Source: Agarophyton chilense (lineage: Eukaryota > Rhodophyta > Florideophyceae > Gracilariales > Gracilariaceae). From it: a DNA stretch of 29,349 nt. The translations under genes were made by a program, and so were the position numbers. Of the stretch, positions 10,436-20,356 are shown in pieces. The stretch lies in the NCBI GenBank assembly GCA_030374765.1, contig JARGXX010000015.1, positions 1-29,349 of the forward strand. Reading direction: 5' to 3'. The notes under the pieces were generated by a model. That model made no database searches. It saw only the letters and a program-made list of their open reading frames with translations, and was not told where the DNA came from. The first letter of the stretch is position 1. Every line of letters starts with the position of its first letter.

Positions 10436-12457
10436 CTACGGTTCGATGATATTGAACCACATGTTATCAGAAGTATCAAACACAGAGACTAAGAGTTTCA
10501 CGTATTGCTTTTCGCTATCGGCAATGTCCACATCCGGATCGGCCAAAAACTCATCAATGCCAATCTTCTTCAAGAATAGGTCGTACAATTTTGTCATCGG
10601 CGTTGTCAAAATAGCGTCTGGAGATGGAATGCTCTCGGGGCTGTGAATCAACACGCAATCTTCCACCGTAAGAGTGTAGATTATGTTGGTATCTGGCAGG
10701 GATGAGGGATCCATTTCAGTCAGTTTTATAACTACGCTCACTTTAACATCCACTGCCTTGATGGGATCGAGATGAACACCGTAGTAGTTGAATAGCATAG
10801 ATGGCTCCATGTTCCTTACAATGTCCTCCGAGATGGTAGTGAGTCCTTCTGATGGCTTGCCAAAGCGAAGCTCATGTGCACCCTGAAGGTAGCAACCACG
10901 CCACGCTCCTGACTCGGCTTGATATCCCATCTGCTCATACGTATCGGCGAGCAAATACTTTGCTTGAGTATTCCCCGGATTATTGAAAACAACATGCCTC
11001 AGTACTTCTGCAACCCATCGATAGTTCCCGGCTTCATAATCTGCGTAAGCCTTCTGCAAAATATCACCTTCAGTGCCCATGTACTCGACGTACTTTTCGG
11101 CGGCTTCCTCTTGAGGCAGTTTGTTCAAGTCAGAAGGGTTGCCACTGTACCAACCCATGTAGCGTTGGTACACTGCATGGCTGTTGTGGCTTAAAGTTCC
11201 ATAATACCCACGAGTGCTCCACTCTAAGTTGAGAGCGTCTGGCAACTTTATCGTGTTCGCGATCTCTGTTCCTAGATAGCCCTTGTTCATAAGACGTACC
11301 GATTGATCATGAGTGTACTGATAGATTGCTCTCTGTTTTTTCAGATATGTCAAAATCTTTTCATTTCCCCACATGGGCCAGTGATGTGATTGAAACTTCA
11401 CCTCAGCAGTCGCACCGTACTTATTTATGGTCTTCGTAAGATATTCCGACCACTTCAAGGCGTCCCGCACCTCTGCCCCACGAAGAGTAAGCAAATTGTG
11501 CATTGTGTTTGTCGTATTCTCGGCCATCCATAAGACCCTCCAGTCGGGAAACCAGGTGTTCATCTCGGTCGGAGCCTCAGTACCCGGGGTGAATTGGAAT
11601 TCCATGTTGATTCCATCAACCGGATACAGCTCGTAGTCCGATGAGATAGTTTTGGTGGGCTTCAGAAGCCCCGTAGTACCGCTTGAGGTTGTCATGCCAA
11701 GCCCAGCACAAACCGATCCCGTTGGGGACTTGTCCAACAGGGACCCGTACATGTAAATGGCGCGACGGCTCATCGCGTTACCGGCAATAACATTCTCTGA
11801 AACAGCATGGTTTGTGAAGCCGCTAGAAGCAATGATTTCTACATTTCCCACGTCATCTGGACCAACGATACCCCAGATTCCACCAAAATGATCGATGTGA
11901 CTGTGACTGTAGATTACAGCCTTAACCTCAGGTGCAACCTTCCCGTGTAAGGTGTACAAATTATCGTTGATGAATTGAAGAGCAGCAGCGGAGCATTCCT
12001 TAGAGATTAACGGATCCATGACAATCCATCCAGACAGTCCCTTGATAAAGGAAATATTACTTAGATCATAACCTCGAACCTGGTATATGTCATCGGTCAC
12101 TTTGTATAAACCGTAGTACATACAAAGCTGAGACATTCGCCATAGGCTTGGATTGACCGAGTAGGGACTGTCCTTTCCGACAATGAATCCTTCGTAGGCA
12201 GTCATATTCCAGATCGGTGGAGCCCCATCGTCTCCAGGAATCACAAGACCCTTCGGTTTCGAGATGAGGCCAGTGCTAGCATTATCGAAATCGGTTTTAT
12301 CTTCGAAATTGAGAGTTGTCTGAACCTTATTCCACTGTGCCTTCGTCGCTTCAGAGGCAGGTTTCTTGCTGCAGTCAAAAGATGGCAAAGTCAAAGTGCC
12401 GGCTTTCGTTGACACAGTTCCACTTTCAGCCTTTCTCTTGTCGACTGGGCGGGGCAT
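10436..12457 (-). CDS. Alkyl sulfatase (SdsA1/Bds1 family, metallo-beta-lactamase fold)
   Basis: An intact, intron-less 673-aa gene from ATG 12457-12455 to TAG 10438-10436. Family members hydrolyse primary alkyl sulfates such as dodecyl sulfate to alcohol and sulfate. The zinc-binding domain (about residues 100-390) has SHSHIDHFGG at 184-193, giving ligands H185, H187, D189 and H190. TEAPTEM (E294), MAENTTNTMHNL (E313) and SHHWPMWG (357-364) supply the remaining ligands, so the dinuclear site appears complete. The dimerisation domain (about 410-540) starts near RGYYGTLSHNSHAVYQRYMG and contains GYQAESGAWR. The C-terminal SCP2-like domain (about 545-673) is the substrate-binding module of the family. 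Length matches known members (about 650-670 aa). No signal peptide is seen, unlike secreted bacterial enzymes, suggesting a cytosolic location as for yeast Bds1. It is the only clearly intact host gene here. The lack of introns and strong bacterial-type motifs are compatible with ancient horizontal acquisition. Confidence 0.96.
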   Translation of the reverse strand: MPRPVDKRKAESGTVSTKAGTLTLPSFDCSKKPASEATKAQWNKVQTTLNFEDKTDFDNASTGLISKPKGLVIPGDDGAPPIWNMTAYEGFIVGKDSPYSVNPSLWRMSQLCMYYGLYKVTDDIYQVRGYDLSNISFIKGLSGWIVMDPLISKECSAAALQFINDNLYTLHGKVAPEVKAVIYSHSHIDHFGGIWGIVGPDDVGNVEIIASSGFTNHAVSENVIAGNAMSRRAIYMYGSLLDKSPTGSVCAGLGMTTSSGTTGLLKPTKTISSDYELYPVDGINMEFQFTPGTEAPTEMNTWFPDWRVLWMAENTTNTMHNLLTLRGAEVRDALKWSEYLTKTINKYGATAEVKFQSHHWPMWGNEKILTYLKKQRAIYQYTHDQSVRLMNKGYLGTEIANTIKLPDALNLEWSTRGYYGTLSHNSHAVYQRYMGWYSGNPSDLNKLPQEEAAEKYVEYMGTEGDILQKAYADYEAGNYRWVAEVLRHVVFNNPGNTQAKYLLADTYEQMGYQAESGAWRGCYLQGAHELRFGKPSEGLTTISEDIVRNMEPSMLFNYYGVHLDPIKAVDVKVSVVIKLTEMDPSSLPDTNIIYTLTVEDCVLIHSPESIPSPDAILTTPMTKLYDLFLKKIGIDEFLADPDVDIADSEKQYVKLLVSVFDTSDNMWFNIIEP

Positions 12458-13068
12458 GTTACAGTGATTGTCCGTCTAGAATGATATGGAGTGCGTCTGA
12501 GGAAGGAACTGAAGCTAGCAGTTGGAATTGAGGGATGCTCCGATGGAAACGAACGGCAATTCCCGGGGTTGGGGATCCAAAGACTTGACTTTTATAGAGA
12601 AAACTCACTGGCGATCTCCGTGAAAACGAGCGCAGACAGTGGTAACTTTCATGTTAAAACTTGACCTTTTGGTACTCCATGGCAAGATACTGTTTGTGTT
12701 GATCCCGAACAAAATGTTGAAGCAATCTTTCAAAAATCTCCCCAGACCGAAAAGTTTCAATGAGAAGCTTGCAGTGGGAACACTTTTTTTTCTTGTCTTG
12801 TTTTTCGTTGCCTCGTTGTAACAGTTCCTTTGGGTGACCACCTTCATCCTATCATCTATTCAGGCTCCGTGGCTTTCAGCTTGTCAAAGGCCCATAGATT
12901 GGTACTTCTAAGCACGAAAATTAGCCATGAGACCTCTCTAGGGTTTATGTTCTTACACAACAACTATCAGATACTCAGCAGTAGGCTTTAAGATGTTTTT
13001 TCTATCCTATTCTTAAGAAAGTTAAGCTTTTCCCCCAAGAACACTCTCCAAGGCATGAGTCTGACTAT
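12458..13068. other. Upstream flank of the alkyl sulfatase gene
   Basis: No gene is supported. Overlapping frames of 60-80 codons lie on both strands at 12605-12847, which is typical of chance. The first 150 bases should carry the alkyl sulfatase promoter and 5' UTR, but no clear core element could be assigned. Confidence 0.45.
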
Positions 13069-13070
13069 AT

Positions 13071-13170
13071 CAGTAACACAGAAGATGATGGGTGGTCCAG
13101 TTAAAAGTATGGTCTGGCTCCATCAGTGGCACACAAGATGATGGGCGGCCGGATGAAAAGTGTACCCAGT
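13071..13170. repeat. 53-bp tandem duplication
   Basis: CAGTAACACAGAAGATGATG at 13071 and CAGTGGCACACAAGATGATG at 13124 begin adjacent copies; each continues with GG(T/C)GG(T/C)C.G.T.AAAAGT. The copies are moderately diverged and lie outside any supported gene. Confidence 0.7.
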
Positions 13171-15384
13171 CGCTTGTATCTCTGTTGTACTACACCACCT
13201 CACATCTTGTCGAGCAATGGCTTTCTGTTGCACATTTAGTATACGGAATGAACTGGCTGGACATCGGCGTGGCGCCCCACGTGGTTCATGTAATGCTTCC
13301 TTGGAACTGTTGCTGGTCATTGGTGCTATTTATTTCGAAATAAGGAGGTGAACACCGGTGCTTTGTATTGGTGGTACATCATATATACCACCGGGATTAG
13401 TGTAAAAGTAAACACATGTGAGCCTTAAACACATGTAAACAAACCTCATCATCGTCAGAAACTACTTTTTGCAACCGAAGTAACTCGTTCTTGTATCTGT
13501 GGAGACCGCCCGCTGCAACCTTACCACACCGAAACCTGCGCGTGCCATTCAGGAAGCCGGGAAATTCTTCAACTGTTCCCTCTGGCCCACAACGTTTCCT
13601 ACGTGTTCGATAAGACAAATGCTGTTTGTTGTATGTGTGTTCACCTTCATACGCGTGTGTTCTTTCTTACGAGAAACGAGCGTAAGACAGTTCGTCAGGA
13701 TTGAGCCATTTTTGTGAGAAACACGAGAGGGGTTTGACGGATTCTGCAAATCTGAACACTGCGTTTACGAGAGTTTTCAAGAAGTGCACAGCGGTGGTAC
13801 AGTGCGTTTCAAAATTATATCTATTGTCCAAAACCGTGCCAAAAACATTTTGTGTAGTAGACAACATTGTTCGCCAAATAAAACCATCGTCCAAAAGTGT
13901 TTCAAAAATGTATTCTTTTTAACATATAGCTTATTGTGGCTCGCAAGCCCCCTCTATCACGCCACAAACAGGTGCAAATCATTTTCTTAGACCAATAAAG
14001 AATGATTCCGGCAAATATTTCTCGAAAAGTACAATGCGGCCCAATAACTACAAACAACTTTTTTCAAAAATCCTAGTTCTTACAAAATTAAGCGTTTTAC
14101 AATTTGTCATTGTTCTCTTTTAAATGCGCACAAACGTGGGATAAAAAGCCAGCTATGCCCCAAAACCGCTTCATGCAAAAATTTGCAACAAACTTCAATT
14201 TAAACGTTTTACGATCTACAACATGGCAAAAGTTTCAGTGTCAGAATTTGTCAAGTACTCAAAAGTGAAAAAACGGTTTCCGAAAGAACATGATTAAGCA
14301 TTCGAGAGATAGTATCTGCTAGACAGTGTTTCAGAAAACTCAAAAGAACAAATTTATTTTTTCGTCCAAAAAAGTTCAACATTGACGCCAAAACTGCTAC
14401 ACGTTATAGTGGTGTGATCTCTCCAAGGCAAAACATACTTTTTTCTATCGAGGCTCTATAAAGAGGCCTCAGCCATGGTTGAGACATGAATACTTTAAAA
14501 AAAGAAAAACTAAAAACTGCATATATTTAATCTTAAATTTCGTCGAACAGTATGCTGAAGAATTGAAAAACTATTTACTACCGTTCTTGTACTGCATATA
14601 CGCCAAAACGTTTTCTTTTCAGCAGGATAATTTACAGTTACAAAAGTCAAAGGATATGAGACAGTGGTTTACAATTTTTTATATAATTGTATCGAAATAT
14701 CTCAAAACGCTCTCTTGAGCTTCACTCTATCCAAGTTATCTGATTAGTGTTGGCTAGGACATTTTTTGCGCAAATAAGGCAATCAAGTACAGCTTATGAA
14801 TTTAAGAGGTGTATTGAGGCTTGTTAAAGTATAAAAATATCTACTGTTTTTGATTTCTTATTAGACCATTCAAATAAATGCAACAAGTTGACGTAAATAA
14901 GATCTCGTCCATGAAAGACAATGGTCATCATGTAGACATGAATATTTGCGAAAAGAGAGCAAAAATCGCGAAAAGAATGTGATTTTGCTTTATAATTTTG
15001 TCTCGCTAGAAAAGATATAGTCAAGATGTATTAACTCTTCATATAGTTAACAAGTCAGTCTCGAATACAATTACCTAGTTACCACGAAATAAAGCGGTAT
15101 TTATGCAAGACGTCGATATTCTCCCAAGTTCCATCATGTAAAAAACTAAGCTCCACTTAATCGAATCACTTTCTTTTCAACGTGAGCCAAAATATCCCCC
15201 GAGCATGCAACTTAAGCGGTAGATCTGCTTATTGAAAATGGACTTGAGCAAGAAAACAAATTCCAATAGTACTCCTCAAAAAGAATTAACCATGATTCAG
15301 ACGAAGAAACCGATTCAGCAATTCCAACTTATGACTCGTTCTATCTCCAAAATCGATCACATAAATCATGAAAACGACTATTTT
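13171..15384. other. AT-rich region without a supported gene
   Basis: From about 13,700 the sequence becomes markedly AT-rich, with many A- and T-runs. Open frames are short (up to about 80 codons) and motif-free. It precedes the transposase pseudogene and may include the 5' part of that element, but no terminal inverted repeats were identified. Confidence 0.5.
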
Positions 15385-15399
15385 TTGCAAAAGAATTAG

Positions 15400-16340
15400 A
15401 CAAAATATGGCATAGGATGTCGACATTTATCGAAAAAAATGGGAATAGAGGAAAAGGGCGTCGATATTCATTTATAGAAAAAGGTTTTTTTTGGACGTTT
15501 AGAATCATGCGTTATGGACGAAAATGTGACTTTCTTGGCCAACTATTAAGCATCAACGGGGCTACATTTGAGAGGTTGATAATGATATCTGTCTGCTCTG
15601 CTTGCTTTTTATTACACAATAACTAATTCAATGATATCGATGGCTTTTAGACAATGAAGCGTATTTAACGCCCCTGTATGGGGTTCAAAAAGTTTTAATT
15701 CTGTAGATACGCAACAGATGTTATCTTCAAACAATGTTTTAGTTTAAGTAATGGCCCGGGCGAAGGCAAAAATTAGTTTAGCAGCAAACGAAAGCTTTGT
15801 GTTTGTAAAACGGAAGTCTCTGTACTCTCGAATAGAATAGTCGATATTATTCCTCCAAATATCCCTGGCTCAAAAAGCAGACATTGATTTATTTATATCA
15901 AATTTATAGAATAAAAAACTATGTTGCAGAAGAGAGAACATGAAGAAAATAACTGTATAATGGACACTGCACATTTATTAGAACAATACCCCGAACAATG
16001 TAGTGTCATAATGGATAAGGGATACCATGGTGCTTCAGAGCATTTTCATGCAGTCCACCCGAAGAAAAACCCGATAAGGAGGAGTACTATCTCAATCTGA
16101 ATTTAAGAATGATCAAAAGATTCCTTCGAATAGGATTAATTTGGAAATTATTTCGGCCGATTAACACAGTTATGGAATTTTCTAGTGTCAAAACATCGAT
16201 GGAGAGAATTTTTATGAGGAACTATTTTTTTGTGTATACATGAAAACCGCGCGGGTTGGGTGGCATCCACTTCGGGTTGAAGATGAGGCCCAAATAATCG
16301 GATTAAAATTCGATTATATGCAGTTGGTGAGGAAGTTTGG
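15400..16340 (+). pseudogene. PIF/Harbinger-type (DDE_Tnp_4-like) transposase pseudogene
   Basis: Scattered blocks in conserved order identify a cut-and-paste transposase. An N-terminal piece has FLGQLLSINGATFERLI (about 15530-15580). The block YATDVIFKQ follows, with the first catalytic Asp codon at 15717-15719, then FSSKRKL and CKTEVSVLSN (about 15775-15825) and a PGSK(S/A) block near 15870. The second Asp is in VIMDKGYHGASEHFH (codon 16014-16016), followed by HPKKNPI. A RINLE block supplies the third acidic residue (codon 16144-16146), and after a one-base shift NYFGRLTQLWNF follows. A terminal HPLRVEDEAQ lies near 16265-16295. In-frame stops (for example at the TAG within KN*FSS) and at least two frameshifts show it is dead. 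Family assignment rests on motif order and spacing. Ends, target duplications and the partner Myb-like ORF were not found. Confidence 0.82.
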
Positions 16341-16558
16341 AGAAAATCAAAAATGGGGCAACAAAAGTATTAGAGAGAAATGTCAGAGACGTACGAAATC
16401 CAAATATTATGAAATATGTTCGGATGGAGATACTATTACTGTGAACAATTTCTCATGATTAGTGTAAAAGCGGTACTGTAAACGAGGAGGAAGAATTGGA
16501 TCAGCTTCTAAAATTTTTTTTAATGTTCGTTAGTATAGGGTTGCCTATGAAATAGGGT

Positions 16559-17098
16559 ATGAAATGCAGTGCTCATAACTACCCGAGCTCGCTTGCCACA
16601 CTTCATAATAAACAGCAGCCACATCTAACCTTTTGTTTTAGTCATTTGCGCAGATTGACGATTAACCCAATCGATTTCCGCCTAGTTTTCAAGCCTTTTA
16701 TACCTTCCGCACGATCTTGGACGTTTCTAGTGAGATCAAAGGGCCCAATCTCCTTAATGCCGCCCGATGCCTTCTATTTTACGCGTGATACGCTCATATC
16801 CGATTCTTCCAAACTGCTTGACTCCTCACACTTCTCAGAGCTATGTACCACTGATATCCCGGCTAAATGATGTGTTATTCACTCCTGCACTGTTTTGGAA
16901 GGAGTCACAAGTCAAATTCGCGACTTACCATCAATCGGATTTTGGAAACCGTATCTTGATAAAAACAACTGTAGGGATGTGGCTGAAAAAGAACCCCATT
17001 CGTCTACTTTTGGCTTCTCCGCACAGAGTTTCCGATACCCCTTCTGTCTGCCACCGGAGTACTCAAAACTCCGCGTAAGCCCGCTACATCCCATTTAA
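16559..17098 (+). pseudogene. Broken ORF of unknown origin next to the gypsy insertion
   Basis: One frame runs from ATG 16559 to a TAA at 17096-17098 with a single in-frame TGA at 16868-16870 (about 178 codons). The product is rich in Ser, Pro and aromatic residues (for example PSIGFWKPYLDKNN near 16935-16975) and has no recognised domain. A second frame (16767-17078) overlaps it, so coding status is uncertain. It ends 118 bp before the gypsy target site and may belong to the older sequence that received the insertion. Confidence 0.3.
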
Positions 17099-17215
17099 CG
17101 ACCCAGAGAAACTACCTAACACGGGTTTCTCCTGCCTTCCCCCTTCACGTTACGGGAAGAATCCAAAATACACTCCGAGCGTGGCGACTCGCCTTTTTTT
17201 GTACGACCTGCCTGC

Positions 17216-17220
17216 GCAGC
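17216..17220. repeat. Target-site duplication, left copy (GCAGC)
   Basis: GCAGC immediately precedes the TG of the 5' LTR and is repeated directly after the CA of the 3' LTR at 28306-28310. A 5-bp duplication is typical of Ty3/gypsy integrases. It independently fixes both element ends. Confidence 0.92.
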
Positions 17221-18108
17221 TGAAGGACAATGCCCTTCAAGGAGGTTTCTTCGCATGACTTAGAGAGTTCGCTCGATTGAGGACTAGCTTGGTGTATGAC
17301 ATGCTATACCGCTATTGCGTGCTGACGGCCGGTTAGGATCGGAAGTGCACACTCGTTGAACACGTGGACTGCACGGATGCCGAAGCTCGAGTGCGAGGCG
17401 TGCCACACGTGGCCCGGATTCTACCTAATGGTTAGTATTTTTTACTAATTTTTAGTATTTATTTAGCTACGCTATCGCTATTTAGTGTCTATTTTTCGGG
17501 CACGCGCCCACTGTCAGGGGCCGCGCGCCACACTACTTAGGAGGTTGAGCACTGCTCCCCAGTAAACACCCTCTTGGGAGAGACCAAGGAGAGAGTCTTG
17601 GCTCTGAACTTTTCGCCTTCGGCGCGTCTTCACCGCATACTGCGTGAGCGCCCGTGGCACGTTAGTTCATCCACCCCTCTATCGACCAGAGTGCTACCAC
17701 CACCGTGGGTTCATATTTAATCGCCGATACTTGTCGTAGTCTCGCCCCTGTATAGTGTTTCGCCCCCGTTTCCTCTTGTTCTCCTTTTTGGCTCTCGTGA
17801 GTGGCCGCCTCATTCACCTCGCTCGTTCACCTCACACGAGTGTTTCCTCGCTCCTTTTGCGACAATCGCCGTGATACCGCTCCGCCTAGGATTGATCACA
17901 CCCCGGACTGTGCCGTGCTCACCTGAACACTCTAGGTATATCCCGCCGGATTGGCCTCGGTCTTACACCCGACTCCGTCGGGCCTTTCCAGAGTGGCTCT
18001 GTTTCTGTGCTTTACTGAGACGCGTCTCCTCCGCTTGAGGCGTGTCTCTCAAGAGAGGAAGATCTCGAACATCTTCGTGGTGTCTCCGCTCCAAGCGTTG
18101 TCCTACCA
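17221..18108 (+). repeat. 5' LTR of the gypsy element
   Basis: Begins TGAAGGACAATG and ends CCTACCA; matches 27419-28305 over its whole length. One extra base near the right end (CTACCA versus CTACA) accounts for the 888/887 length difference. An AT-rich block with three TTAGTATTT-type units lies at about 17430-17490 in both copies. A TATTTAA at 17714-17720, conserved in the other LTR, could be the core promoter, but this is tentative. Confidence 0.95.
17711..17720 (+). promoter_or_regulatory. Possible LTR core promoter (TATA-like)
   Basis: TCATATTTAA lies about 490 bases into the LTR and is preserved at 27909-27918 in the 3' LTR. It is the best TATA-like match in the LTR apart from the AT-rich block further 5'. 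No transcript evidence exists, so the U3/R border is not fixed. Confidence 0.25.
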
Positions 18109-18110
18109 GC

Positions 18111-18125
18111 TGGTCTCCGGACTTA
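18111..18125 (+). promoter_or_regulatory. Candidate tRNA primer-binding site
   Basis: TGGTCTCCGGACTTA begins two bases after the 5' LTR. TGG is complementary to the universal tRNA CCA end, and the complement reads as a plausible acceptor stem followed by a T-stem strand beginning with C. I cannot name the tRNA species. Position and TGG start are the main support. Confidence 0.6.
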
Positions 18126-18272
18126 GAAGTTTGAGTCGGGCACACTCAGTCATGATTAATCGGAAAGAGGACTCACAAATTGAGGTTGATCTCAGTTGCC
18201 TTCTTTGAGGAAGTTTCTTGGCCCCACTAGCCGATTGGGTTTGGATGCTCACGTGTAACGGATTCTGATCTC

Positions 18273-19772
18273 ATGTCGTCCAAAGACCGTCCGAGGACGC
18301 GGAGTCAAACCGGTGCACCAGAACCCTCGCAACCATCCCGTATCCCTGTCCGTTCACGGTCTCATACCGGTGGATGGACTGGCGTGCCAGGTGGAAGGAC
18401 CTCGAGAACTCCTGTCTCTGATTCGACAGCCCCCGCAAGTGGAGCAGGACCGGCGTCTGCCGCCGCCCAGATGCTCTCCCCTGCTAGGGACGTCACCCTC
18501 CATCCCAGCTTTGCAGCTGTGGAAGAGAAACTCTGCTCTATGCGGGAAGCTCAAGTCATCCTTGCAGAGGAGTTCGATTCCCTTCGCAAGAAGGTAAATG
18601 ACACTGCTACGCAGGATTTTTCTGAGAACCTCCGTGTCCTCCGTGCGGATGTGAACGCAATTCTAGAGTCCCTTGGTGGACCCTCGGCCTTTTTCAAGGA
18701 CGTCGCGGACAAGTTCTCGCGCGTCCGAAGCCGTCTCGAGACGTTGGAACAAACCCTAATGTCGGGGGATGATCCGGCCGAGCCGGTTGCAGTATCCCAC
18801 AAGGGAAGAAAGGAAGAGAACCGCCAGGGTCGAAGGAAGCGAAGAAACACGGATCCCGAACCGCCAGACTCCTCATCCTCGGAGTCCGACTCTTCCGCTT
18901 CATCGGTGGAAGTAGCTCGCCGTGAGCGTTCCTCACGCTCTAAGCGGTCAATAGCCACCCATGGTGTGATGCGCGCCCGCACGAAGGGAAGGAAGCACAC
19001 AGGTTTGAAGCAGCTGAAACCGACCAATTCGCTCTTTAAGAAGCTCTTATCATACCGGTACTACCGTTTGGAGGACTCCTCTTTGGATCGTACACCCCGT
19101 GGTACGGGATGATTGAAGGACTGCATTAAGCGAATGCATCTCTCATTACGAAACCAGTTGTTTTTTGGAGAAGACCCAATATTGGTGTTGGATTTCTTGG
19201 CACGCTTTGTCGCGGAAGCTGACATCCTTGGAATGAACGAGGGACAGGCCTACATTGCATTACCGTACTTCTTACGTGGGCTTGCAGAAGAACAGTATCA
19301 CTCTGTCAGAGGTTCATCAAGCGCCTCCGAAGGAGGGGTCACATGCAGGCCTGAAGCATTTCAATACCTCCTGAGGTCGTATGCTACTAACTCCGCCATT
19401 CAGCAGGCTATATGCGCCCTGCGGGACACTCGCCAACGTCCAGGCGAGTCGGAAACTGATTATTCGTCGCGCCTTAACAAGGCCTTCCACCGCTGTGGCA
19501 ATGATTACCCCGCTGAAGAGCGTTGTACCATGTTTGTCGATGGTTTGGACCCGGCGATCCGGACTCTGGTTGCTCGACGTCGAGAAGACAGACCTAAAGC
19601 CACGTATTTGGAACTAGTGCGGTTCGCTCGCGCAGAAGGTGAAGCCCTGCGCGCACACACTCCTGGATCCAGTGTTAGGTCCACAAAAGCGTTGATGTTA
19701 CAACTGGGTACCCCGTCAGCTTCGATGATCGACGAACAGGCCTCTCGAAGGATTACGATAACATGCAGCTAG
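18273..19772 (+). pseudogene. gag: gag (capsid) of the gypsy element, broken
   Basis: Starts at ATG 18273 and reads 279 codons to an in-frame TGA (19110-19112), then 219 more codons to TAG 19770-19772. Gag packages the element RNA into cytoplasmic particles. Residues 81-165 form a long charged helix consistent with a coiled coil. A basic cluster (KGRKEENRQGRRKRR, 178-192) precedes an acidic Ser run (SSSSESDSSASS, about 200-211). The capsid-like retrotransposon gag region lies past the TGA, with LDFLARF, YFLRGLAEEQYHSV and a C-terminal VDGLDPAIRTLV block. After about 19,700 the frame is lost: a coding-like piece continues in another frame at about 19,763-19,960, then the zinc-knuckle piece in a third. 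Confidence 0.85.
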
Positions 19773-19935
19773 CCCATAGCGACGTTCATTCCATCCCGAC
19801 AACGGAGTTACCCTCAACCTTGGACGAATCACAATACGTGATTGAGGATGACACGCTACTCTATGCGGATAATGGTCGCGTCCGTGCGCCACGCGTCCCA
19901 CACGAGAGTGGTAATGTCCGCTTTTTGCGTCCTGG

Positions 19936-20331
19936 TTGGAGAGATACCGCCCCGCCTTGAAGTTCGCCGAGCCTCGCCACCCAACAACGGCTTCTGGTCT
20001 GATTTCTCATCTCTGCTACAAACCAGGCCATACTTCTCCACAATGTGTGTTGTCTCCCCGAGAATGGGCACAAGTCGTAGTCAATTACGAGGCCCTATCC
20101 CCGGCGTACAAAGCAGCTGTTCCGATTGCATCGTATATCCGTGCTCGAAGAGATGTTCCACGTCACGTGTTGCTTTCCCGAGCTCAGGTCGTACCTGCAG
20201 CGGGTTCCCGTGCCACCGACGTGGTCGGTCACCCCACCGCTTCTGCGGTACCTTCTGGACCTGATGTCCCGGAGTTGCCTGCTCAACGTCCTGAGCAGCC
20301 GCATCCGGCGGAGCAGGCCCAGAAAAACTAA
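19936..20331 (+). pseudogene. gag: gag 3' end with degenerate CCHC zinc knuckle
   Basis: This piece continues gag in a different frame. It contains SHLCYKPGHTSPQC at 20005-20046, which matches the nucleocapsid pattern C-X2-C-X4-H-X4-C except that the first Cys is Ser (TCT where TGT is expected). The remaining C, H and C codons are at 20014, 20029 and 20044. The knuckle would bind element RNA. A Pro/Ala-rich tail follows, ending in QKN and TAA 20329-20331 just ahead of the pol frame. The AUG used by the shorter frame at 19936 is not a real start; the piece is displaced by a frameshift. Confidence 0.72.
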
Positions 20332-20356
20332 ATGTGGGAGTCTCCTCTCAAGGAGG
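20322..20356 (+). promoter_or_regulatory. Candidate gag-pol -1 frameshift signal
   Basis: The gag frame reads CAG AAA AAC TAA at 20320-20331. A -1 slip on the A-run would bypass the stop and enter exactly the pol frame, which is open from 20265. Twelve bases downstream, CTCCT (20342-20346) pairs with AGGAG (20351-20355) around a 4-base loop, extendable by a T-G pair. The heptamer GAAAAAC is one base short of the ideal AAAAAAC, and the spacer is longer than the usual 5-9 bases, so the signal is only plausible. Confidence 0.4.

Noticed and set aside
10149..10646. 165-codon plus-strand frame at the alkyl sulfatase 3' end
   Set aside because: Its 3' half overlaps the conserved C-terminal coding sequence of the sulfatase in antisense, and it has no recognisable domain.
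12605..12847. 80-codon minus-strand frame upstream of the alkyl sulfatase
   Set aside because: Low-complexity Lys/Asn-rich composition, with an overlapping frame on the other strand and no motif.
19842..20264. 140-codon plus-strand frame between gag and pol
   Set aside because: It overlaps the zinc-knuckle frame, is Arg/Ser-rich, and lacks motifs. It is a shadow of the displaced gag frames.
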